In this document: positions 33,549 through 39,295 of the stretch, piece after piece | Numbering within the stretch: position 1 is the stretch's first letter | Layout: every line of letters begins with the position of its first letter | Source of the DNA: Pirellulales bacterium | Lineage (GTDB): Bacteria; Planctomycetota; Planctomycetia; Pirellulales; UBA1268 | DNA length: 39,295 nt | NCBI GenBank assembly: GCA_017853835.1 | Contig: JAFMIU010000029.1 | Span: 1-39,295, forward strand | Direction: 5' to 3' | Notes under the pieces: generated by a model | The model's input: only the letters and a program-made list of their open reading frames with translations | The model's database searches: none | Told to the model about the DNA's origin: nothing | Translations under genes and position numbers: made by a program

Positions 33549-34223
33549 TCAGCGTTTGCGAATGGAGGCGATGTAGGAGTAGCGACGCGCCACCGATTCA
33601 AACGACACGTCGGCTCGGCCCGAGGTGCCGAGGGCGGCGAGGGCGTCGTGCACCTCGGGGCGGTAGTGCACGTGGAACATCGCCAGCCATTTCTTCAGGC
33701 CCGCGGCAAACAGCGACGGCAGCTCCTTCTGATCCCAGAAATCGACGATCACGAGGTGGCCGCCGGTCTTGAGGTTCGCCATCGCCGCCTCGATGGCCCC
33801 GGGCCAGGTGGGCACCATCGAGAGGCAGTAGGAGAAGAAGATCGTGTCAAACGGTTCGTCGCGGCCGAACATCGCCTTCGCATCGACCTGTTCGGCAAGG
33901 CCCTGCCGAAGCCGGATGCGTTCGTGACCCGCCGCGGGAACGCCGGCACGGGCGATGCTCGCCGCAGCGGTGTCGAGCATCTCCTGGGAGGCGTCGAGGC
34001 CGCAGAGCAGGCCCGGTTCGGGACGCCGCGCGAGTTTGATGAGATTCCGCGCGGTACCGCAGCCCACTTCGAGTGTCGCGGTGCTGGGGTTGGTCTCCAC
34101 CTTGGCCAGCATGCGGTCGCGGCCGAGGAGGTAATAGGCCCGGGTGAGGTCGTAGACATGCCGCGTGAACCGGTACATCCGGTCCATGGCAACGGCCTGG
34201 TCGACGGCGGCGGAGTCGCTCAT
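33549..34223 (-). CDS. btaB: Betaine-lipid N-methyltransferase BtaB
   Basis: This 224-residue SAM-dependent methyltransferase begins MSDSAAVDQAVAMDRMYRFTRHVYDLTRAYYLLGRD and has motif I LEVGCGTARN (51-60). It also carries LCGLDASQEML, FDTIFFSYCLSMVPTW and GGHLVIVDFWDQ. With btaA directly upstream (ATGA overlap) it is assigned as BtaB, which methylates diacylglyceryl-homoserine three times to give the betaine lipid DGTS. The RHVYDLTRAYYLLGRD segment is typical of BtaB. Without btaA it would only be called a generic methyltransferase. The longer frame to 34688 is a shadow inside btaA. Confidence 0.88.
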   Translation of the reverse strand: MSDSAAVDQAVAMDRMYRFTRHVYDLTRAYYLLGRDRMLAKVETNPSTATLEVGCGTARNLIKLARRPEPGLLCGLDASQEMLDTAAASIARAGVPAAGHERIRLRQGLAEQVDAKAMFGRDEPFDTIFFSYCLSMVPTWPGAIEAAMANLKTGGHLVIVDFWDQKELPSLFAAGLKKWLAMFHVHYRPEVHDALAALGTSGRADVSFESVARRYSYIASIRKR

Positions 34224-35485
34224 GACGCCGACGGTCCCACGAGCTCGTAGAGGTGGAACATGCCGTAGATCGCCGACCGGTCCTGCTTGTGGAGTTCGCG
34301 GGCGATCTCGGGCAGCGCCCGAAAGCGTGCCATCGTGGCGGGCGACAGCGACTTTTCGATCGGTGAGAGCTCGCCGGCGGTGCGGAAGATCACCCGGGTT
34401 CCCGGTGCTCCGACCTTCGCGATCTCGGTCCAGAGTTCGTCGATCACCGCGGGTGGCATCCAGTCCTGGCTGTCGAGCAGGATGAAGGAGTTGAGGCTGC
34501 CGGGCTGCTCGCTTCGGATCTGGTCGGCCAGCGAGGCGATGTGTGTTTCCACGCGACCGACGACCGACTTGATCGTGTCGTAGTTTTCCCGCTTGAGGTA
34601 GTCGGGGAGTGCCTGGCGCCCCTCGTGGTCGTAGCGACGGCCAAAGGCCTGCCAGGTGAAGTAGTTGTCGTTGAGCGGAAAGCCGCATGCGAGACGCCGG
34701 ACCCGCTCACGATACATGTCGAAGAGCTTGCCGCCGTCGCCATCCTGCTCCTCGAGCATGGCGGCATGCTGGCTCGGCGGAATGCCGAGGCTGTAGACGG
34801 CGACCGGCTGGCGGCCCATCCATCGAACCAGCCGGTTGTCGAAGAGGGGGCCGAAGGTCTCGTCGAAGATCCGCTCCTGCTCCGAGATCGACGTGGCGGT
34901 CAGGATTCGCGTGGGATCCTTCCGCATCTTGCGGGCGAGTCCATGCACGACCCGGAAGAACTGGCCGAGCTTGGCCTTGTCGTAGAGCCCCGTCTTGAAA
35001 TAGTTGATCCGCTTGGGGCCGATCGTCTTGCCCGGCCAGTCGGTCGATTCCCAGAAGGCCCGCGTGTCGGGGTCGAGGGCATCGCGGATGTAGCGGTTGT
35101 AGTTGGCAATGTTGTCGCGATGCCGACCGTAGCCGAAGAAGTTGTAGAAGGTCTCGTAGTCGGGCAGCCGCTCGAGAGCCTTGAGCTTCAGCCGCGTCAG
35201 CGCCATGTGGTTGGCGTTGAGGTCGATCGCCACGATCCGCTTCGGGCGATGGATCAGGTAGTTGAGAACGTTGCAGCCGCCGCTCGAGATCGTGAGGATG
35301 CTCGACTCGGGCCCCATCTGGAGCGCCTGGGCGTCGACACGCGGATCCTCCCAGATCTGGTTGTAGACGAAGCCGCGGAACCAGAGAGTGAACATCCGCT
35401 CCAGCATGCCCCGCTTGCTGGCGAGCCGGTTGTGGTGAACGGCCTTGCGGAGCCGGTGGGTGTTGGTCTGCTTCACGGGGGTCAT
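34220..35485 (-). CDS. btaA: Diacylglycerol aminocarboxypropyltransferase BtaA
   Basis: BtaA (DUF3419 family) moves the 3-amino-3-carboxypropyl group from SAM to diacylglycerol, the first step to betaine lipids. The product has 421 residues from the ATG at 35485, the usual length. It has the family's FVYNQIWEDPRVD (40-51), LTISSGGCNVLNYL (64-77, SAM-binding loop) and IVAIDLNANHMALTRLKL (84-101). NFFGYGRH, GIPPSQ and the C-terminal VIFRTAGE segment are also typical. No transmembrane helix is obvious, so it is a peripheral membrane enzyme. Its stop overlaps btaB as ATGA. The frame extends to 35776 but those extra residues are low-complexity and overlap the neighbouring gene. Confidence 0.92.
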   Translation of the reverse strand: MTPVKQTNTHRLRKAVHHNRLASKRGMLERMFTLWFRGFVYNQIWEDPRVDAQALQMGPESSILTISSGGCNVLNYLIHRPKRIVAIDLNANHMALTRLKLKALERLPDYETFYNFFGYGRHRDNIANYNRYIRDALDPDTRAFWESTDWPGKTIGPKRINYFKTGLYDKAKLGQFFRVVHGLARKMRKDPTRILTATSISEQERIFDETFGPLFDNRLVRWMGRQPVAVYSLGIPPSQHAAMLEEQDGDGGKLFDMYRERVRRLACGFPLNDNYFTWQAFGRRYDHEGRQALPDYLKRENYDTIKSVVGRVETHIASLADQIRSEQPGSLNSFILLDSQDWMPPAVIDELWTEIAKVGAPGTRVIFRTAGELSPIEKSLSPATMARFRALPEIARELHKQDRSAIYGMFHLYELVGPSAS

Positions 35486-35589
35486 GAGGGGGCGGGGCCG
35501 ACTGGGCACTTCTCCGACGGGATGCGGTGGGGAAGCCCAGAATGTAGCCGACCATGGCGGCGGCCGTCGATGCCGTGATTCCGGCGGCC

Positions 35590-37119
35590 TTACGGCCGGG
35601 CGGGAGGCGGGGCCACCTCGTCGATCCGCTGCACGAGCGACCGAACGGCGGCCCGGTATTCGTTGGCCAGCGACACGATCGCCTGCTCCGCTCGTTCCAC
35701 CTTCCCGACGGAGGCGTTCCGCGTGGAGGTGAAGCCGTCGGTCATGCGGTCGGCGGCGGCGGCGTCCCTTCGCCACTGCACCAGATCCTCCTCCAGCCGC
35801 TTCTGAAGGGCGTTGACGGCCTTCAGTTCGGCGGTGAGGTCGGTGTGGGCGTCAACGAGCCGTTGCCGAGAGGTCACGAGCGATTCGATCTCGGCCCGGA
35901 CCGTGTTCATGAGGTGGGCCACGCCGTCGGCGGTGATGGCGGCACCGCCCGGGCGGTCGAGGTGCGACCCGTGGATGAAGGTTCGGGCGTCTCGCAGCGG
36001 TCGACGGTATCGCACGCTGTCGATGGTGGCCGATTCCTGCTCTTCGAGCGCGAAGGCGGTTTGGAGGTCGAGGTCCGCTTTCTCGCCTGCCGCAAACTCA
36101 CGGCGCTCCGCCTGGTCGTCGCTCTCGGGAGCGAGACTGACCGGCTTCGTGAACGTCACCGAGGCCCAGTAGCTGCCGGCGGGCACCTCGCCGGCGTCGA
36201 GCCTGGCGCGGATCGTTTTCCATTCGTCCTTGTCGGCCACTTCTTTGCCGTCGCGTTCGATCTCTTCCAGGTAGGCCTTCTGGCGATCGCGTTCGTCGAG
36301 GATCGCCTCGACGGCGTCGATGTCCTGCCGCTTCGGCTCCGGCAACAGCGGCGCATCGGTCGCTTCGTCGGGGGTTTTGGAGTAGGTCGTCCAGCGATCC
36401 GGCGGGAGGCTTTCGTACACCGTCACGGAGTCGTAGGGCTGGGACCACACCGCTGCGTCGTAGGCGTCTCGGGGATCGGTGGGCTCGACCGTCAGCACGA
36501 ATCGGCCATCCTGCACCGCGGTGGTCGTCACCGAGAAGGCCCCGAGGTAGCGTCCCCCTTCGTGCGCGGGCACGTCGTCGAAGATGTAGACGATCGAGCC
36601 GGGATCGAGCGGCGGCTTGTCGGCATCGGGAGGCGGCGGGGTTGCTGGGTCGGCCGGCGGGGCCTCGCCATCGGCCGCGGGGGGCGGAGTGGTGGGGGCG
36701 AGCTCGAGACGGCCCGTCGTTCCATCCTTGGCGGGCGGCTCGAACGACGCCTTGCTCCACGATCGGCCCTGCCACGTGTCGACGCGGCTGAGCGCCCGTT
36801 CCCAGCGGGCCTGTTCGGCCTGCAGTTCGGGGATCGACTTCTCACCGGCGACCCGCGCGAGACGGCCACCGTCGGCTGCGTTGGGCTGGAGGGCATCCCG
36901 AACCCGAGCCAGTTCCAGCTGTTTGCCGCGGATAAACCTGGTCCACGACCATTCGTAGGCGGCCATGCGCGAGGCCACGTAGAGATAGCCCGTGGCGCTC
37001 AGGAGCACGAGGATCGCACCGACGAGCGTTCCCCAGCTCCAGCGTTTGTGGCCCACGCCAAATGCGATCAGGCCGCCGAGGAGCACCACCGCGATGAGGC
37101 CGATCAGCACGTAGTTCAT
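35590..37119 (-). CDS. Two-helix membrane protein with coiled coil
   Basis: This 509-residue protein of no recognised function has two N-terminal transmembrane helices (about 1-23 and 29-50, MNYVLIGLIAVVLLGGLIAFGVG and GTLVGAILVLLSATGYLYVAS). A region with YIFDDVPAHEGGRYLGAFSV follows a Pro-rich stretch (about 130-170, with PATPPPPDADKPPLDPG). A charged helical section comes next, and a long coiled coil fills about 400-500 (LVTSRQRLVDAHTDLTAELK, LVQWRRDAAAADRM). The ATG at 37119 has AGGA just upstream. It resembles planctomycete-specific membrane proteins of unknown role. Its stop codon TAA lies in the loop of a small hairpin, CGGCC-GTAA-GGCCG. It diverges from the sigma-factor gene. Confidence 0.8.
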   Translation of the reverse strand: MNYVLIGLIAVVLLGGLIAFGVGHKRWSWGTLVGAILVLLSATGYLYVASRMAAYEWSWTRFIRGKQLELARVRDALQPNAADGGRLARVAGEKSIPELQAEQARWERALSRVDTWQGRSWSKASFEPPAKDGTTGRLELAPTTPPPAADGEAPPADPATPPPPDADKPPLDPGSIVYIFDDVPAHEGGRYLGAFSVTTTAVQDGRFVLTVEPTDPRDAYDAAVWSQPYDSVTVYESLPPDRWTTYSKTPDEATDAPLLPEPKRQDIDAVEAILDERDRQKAYLEEIERDGKEVADKDEWKTIRARLDAGEVPAGSYWASVTFTKPVSLAPESDDQAERREFAAGEKADLDLQTAFALEEQESATIDSVRYRRPLRDARTFIHGSHLDRPGGAAITADGVAHLMNTVRAEIESLVTSRQRLVDAHTDLTAELKAVNALQKRLEEDLVQWRRDAAAADRMTDGFTSTRNASVGKVERAEQAIVSLANEYRAAVRSLVQRIDEVAPPPARP

Positions 37120-37287
37120 GGTGATCCTGACCGCCAAGGCTGCCCGATCGGTCCAATCGGCGCAACCGTCACGAACGGAGTATATCGCTCCCCAGAAGCG
37201 CTCCCGTGAGGCTATTCGTGTCGATGGCGGTCTGATCTTGAGCCGGCTCTGCCGCCGTGGTGCATCCTGTCGACGCGCCCCGTCGGA

Positions 37288-37307
37288 GTGTCGCCCGCCG
37301 GCGACAC
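37288..37307 (+). promoter_or_regulatory. Hairpin in sigma-factor leader (I)
   Basis: GTGTCGCC (37288-37295), loop CGCC, and GGCGACAC (37300-37307) form a perfect 8-base stem with a four-base loop, about 170 bases before the sigma-factor start. No T-run follows, so it is not a typical terminator. It may be an operator or mRNA leader structure. Confidence 0.4.
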
Positions 37308-37357
37308 GGCCAGGCCCGTTCGGCCGCAGAGTCGACGATTTCGCCGCGGTTTCACTC

Positions 37358-37392
37358 GATTCGGCCGGAACGGTGCCCGGTGGCACCGAATC
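37358..37392 (+). promoter_or_regulatory. Hairpin pair in sigma-factor leader (II)
   Basis: CGGTGCC-CGGT-GGCACCG (37371-37388) is a perfect 7-base stem. Its right arm shares CCG with a second pairing, GATTCGG (37358-37364) with CCGAATC (37386-37392). The two are mutually exclusive in full form, or can stack as a bulged stem if shortened. It lies about 90 bases before the sigma-factor start. A switching leader is possible but not shown. Confidence 0.4.
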
Positions 37393-37479
37393 TGCACCTG
37401 CCCCGCTCCAGTTCCTTGTGTCCGCATCCATCCGGGATCCGCCCGGTGGGTGTGGGCCGCCATGACCTGGAGTTTTCCG

Positions 37480-39000
37480 ATGCGGCGCACCACCACCGAC
37501 ACCCACGATCCCCGACGCAAGCCGAGCCTGCCCGCGAAGTCAGCGAGGGCCGTGCCGCGACGGTCGGTCGCCGTGATCGACGACCCGATCCGTCTGTACC
37601 TGCTCCAAATGGGAGGGATCCCGCTGCTGTCACGCGAGACGGAGGTGGCCCATGCCCGTCAGATCGAGCTGTGGCGGAGGCGGTTTCGTCGCACACTCCT
37701 CGCCAACGACTTCGTGCTTGCCGGGGCCGTGCAGCTGCTCGAACGGGTCCATGCCGGAACGCTCCGTCTCGATCGCACGATCGAGGTGTCGGTCACCAAC
37801 ACCGGCGAGAAGAAACGCATCCTCAAGCGGCTCGGCCCGAATCTCGTGACGCTCCGTCGGATCGAGCAGGAGAAGGCGAAGCTCTTCCGGATCGCCATGT
37901 CCCGCAGCACCCCGATGGAAGTGCGTCGGTCGGCGTGGCGGCGGCTCGTGCGGCAGCGGAACAAGGCCGTTCGGCTCGTGGAGGAGCTCCACCTTCGCAT
38001 CCAGCGGCTGATGCCGCTGCTTCGGCAGCTCCGCGACCTTGCCGACCGCTACGCTTCGATCCGTGAACGGCTCGAGGCGGGGGAGCTGGGGGGCGATCGC
38101 ACGCGGTCGCCGTTCGTGGCCGAGCAGCGACGCATTCTGCTCACGACCCGTGAGAGCCGGCGAACCCTCGAGCGGCGGCTTGCGAGGCTCGAGGATCTCC
38201 AGCACCGATACGACGCGGCCAAGCGGGATCTTGCGGCCGGCAATCTCCGTCTCGTGATTTCCATCGCGAAGCGGTATCGCAATCGTGGGCTCACGTTCCT
38301 CGACCTCATCCAGGAAGGCAACTCCGGGCTGATGCGGGCGGTCGACAAGTTTGAACACGCCCGCGGATTCAAGTTTTCGACCTACGCGACATGGTGGATT
38401 CGGCAGGCGATCACGCGGGCGATCGCCGACCAGAGTCGCACCATCCGGGTTCCCGTGCACATGGTCGATGCGATGGGACGGCTGCGAAACGTGCAGCGGC
38501 AGTTTCTGCAGGAGCATGGCCGGGAGGCGACCATCGAAGAACTGGCGGCCGTGGCCAATCTGTCGATCGAAGAGGCGGAGTGCATCTGCCGCATGTCGCG
38601 GAAGCCTGTGTCGCTCGACCAGCCACTGGGCGACTCCGACGAGGGGGCCGTGGGCGATTTCGTCCGCGATCGGCGGGAGGACGACCCGCTCAAGGGAGTG
38701 AATCAGCAGTCGCTCCAGGGCACGATCTCGCGGGCGCTCGAATCCCTCTCCTACCGGGAACGCGAGATCATCCGCCTGCGATTCGGTCTGGCCGACGGCT
38801 ACTCCTACACGCTCGAGGAAGTGGGCACGATCTTTGATGTCACGCGCGAGCGGGTTCGTCAGATCGAGGCGAAGGCCGTGGAAAAACTCCGCCAGCCCGG
38901 GGTCGACTTCGACCTCGCCGGATTCGTCGACGACGCCACGGTGGAGCGATGGCGGGGCGTTCGCGACGAGGCAGGCCAACTGGCAACCGTCGGTGTTTGA
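37480..39000 (+). CDS. RpoD-like sigma-70 factor
   Basis: This 506-residue sigma factor has region 1.2 (about 35-65, [19 protein letters not shown]) and an Arg-rich helical insertion (about 70-245). Region 2 (247-320) has [34 protein letters not shown] and [17 protein letters not shown], and region 2.4 to 3.0 has [11 protein letters not shown]. Region 3 (325-400) and region 4 (412-472) follow, with [20 protein letters not shown] and the helix-turn-helix [23 protein letters not shown]. Region 1.1 is absent. It resembles a primary sigma factor, but planctomycetes carry several RpoD-like copies, so housekeeping status is not certain. TGGAG 7-8 bases before the ATG at 37480 supports this start; 37462 is an alternative. 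Confidence 0.92.
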   Translation: MRRTTTDTHDPRRKPSLPAKSARAVPRRSVAVIDDPIRLYLLQMGGIPLLSRETEVAHARQIELWRRRFRRTLLANDFVLAGAVQLLERVHAGTLRLDRTIEVSVTNTGEKKRILKRLGPNLVTLRRIEQEKAKLFRIAMSRSTPMEVRRSAWRRLVRQRNKAVRLVEELHLRIQRLMPLLRQLRDLADRYASIRERLEAGELGGDRTRSPFVAEQRRILLTTRESRRTLERRLARLEDLQHRYDAAKRDLAAGNLRLVISIAKRYRNRGLTFLDLIQEGNSGLMRAVDKFEHARGFKFSTYATWWIRQAITRAIADQSRTIRVPVHMVDAMGRLRNVQRQFLQEHGREATIEELAAVANLSIEEAECICRMSRKPVSLDQPLGDSDEGAVGDFVRDRREDDPLKGVNQQSLQGTISRALESLSYREREIIRLRFGLADGYSYTLEEVGTIFDVTRERVRQIEAKAVEKLRQPGVDFDLAGFVDDATVERWRGVRDEAGQLATVGV

Positions 39001-39048
39001 TGGCGACGATCGATCCAGTCGGCCTGCCGCGTTCGCGGAGACGGGAGC

Positions 39049-39295
39049 CTAGGCCGACTTGGCCTCGTCGAGCGCCTGCTGGAGCTTGGCTTTCGACTGC
39101 ACGCCCATGAACTGCTGCACGAGGCGACCGCCGCTGAAGATCATGATGGTGGGGATGCTGGCGACGTTGTAAGCCATGGCCAGCCGGCTGTTCTCATCCA
39201 CGTTGACCTTGCCGATCTTGAAGCTGCCGGCGTTTTCGGAGGCGAGTTCCTCGATCACCGGACCGATCATCCGGCACGGGCCGCACCACGGAGCC
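39049..39295 (-). CDS. trxA: Thioredoxin, partial at window end
   Basis: The 3' part of a thioredoxin gene continues beyond the window. The visible codons at its start read A-P-W-C-G-P-C-R, the WCGPC redox motif, followed by [15 protein letters not shown] and [31 protein letters not shown], with the cis-Pro of SIPT expected in the fold. The end is a helix ending DEAKSA. About 80 of the usual 105-110 residues are seen; the N-terminal strand and helix are outside. It converges on the sigma-factor gene with a 48-base gap. Confidence 0.93.
   Translation of the reverse strand, partial: APWCGPCRMIGPVIEELASENAGSFKIGKVNVDENSRLAMAYNVASIPTIMIFSGGRLVQQFMGVQSKAKLQQALDEAKSA

Larger units (their letters stand above)
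37120..37479. other. 360-base divergent control region
   Basis: This gap lies between the membrane-protein gene (minus) and the sigma-factor gene (plus). It contains two perfect hairpins on the sigma side and no convincing gene. The in-frame extension of the sigma gene back to 37288 reads as Arg/Pro-rich sequence without family similarity, so it is treated as leader. Promoters could not be fixed. Confidence 0.6.

Noticed and set aside
35586..35597. Further A repeat unit (GGCCTTACGGCC)
   Set aside because: The core matches the A unit of copy 4, and GGAAGCCCA occurs 55 bases away, but the TCCCA and TTGGGCTT flanks are missing, so chance similarity at a gene end is more likely.
1..39295. tRNA, rRNA, CRISPR array, insertion sequence or prophage
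   Set aside because: None was recognised by reading; the repeats present are dispersed hairpin units without regular spacers or transposase genes.

Overview
The window looks like a chromosomal segment of a GC-rich planctomycete, probably of the Pirellulales type. This is inferred from gene content. The signs are secreted proteins of planctomycete-type hypothetical families, a PQQ-like propeller starting with a WPHWRG motif after its signal peptide, a Ser/Thr kinase with the N-terminal helical extension common in that phylum, hpnC-hpnD-hpnE squalene genes, and mixed use of Shine-Dalgarno sites. No rRNA, tRNA, CRISPR array, transposase or phage gene was seen.

Layout. (1) 274-4324, minus strand: thiosulfate sulfurtransferase, SufE-like protein, ROK-family kinase and exported FAD oxidoreductase, closely packed. 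(2) 4512-6185, plus: ABC-F translation factor EttA, then a 636-base repeat-rich gap. (3) 6822-9054, minus: ispH, a Tat-type secreted GH25 lysozyme and a small membrane protein. (4) 9188-12422, plus: hpnC, hpnD and hpnE, joined by ATGA overlaps and divergent from ispH, so isoprenoid supply and squalene synthesis share one control region. An HpnG-like nucleoside phosphorylase faces them. (5) 13201-17679, minus: an OmpR-type response regulator and histidine kinase, then a phosphate-type porin and a Cys-rich secreted protein. (6) 17758-20168: guaA (minus) and surE (plus). (7) 20184-23700: membrane-anchored Ser/Thr kinase (minus), small glutaredoxin-like protein and ilvD (plus). (8) 24092-27751, plus: a sugar ABC importer of binding protein, double ATPase and permease. 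(9) 27758-29649, minus: two planctomycete hypotheticals. (10) 29855-33505, plus: guaB, an overlapping secreted protein and a PQQ-like propeller. (11) 33549-35485, minus: btaA and btaB, predicted to make betaine lipids. (12) 35590-39295: a two-helix membrane protein with a C-terminal coiled coil (minus), a divergent RpoD-like sigma factor (plus) and the 3' part of a thioredoxin gene (minus).

Two observations stand out. First, the sugar-binding lipoprotein at 24092-25240 appears circularly permuted: the segment that normally ends this family lies directly after the lipoprotein signal, and the normal N-terminal part follows it. Second, a dispersed intergenic repeat (seven B units, four of them paired with an inverted A unit) resembles a REPIN. 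Its A and B hairpins differ by compensatory base-pair changes, and a further hairpin beside B also covaries.

Many long reading frames in this GC-rich DNA are shadows of real genes and were left out. Starts were moved downstream of the longest frame where a signal peptide, ribosome-binding site, family length or ATGA overlap supported it.
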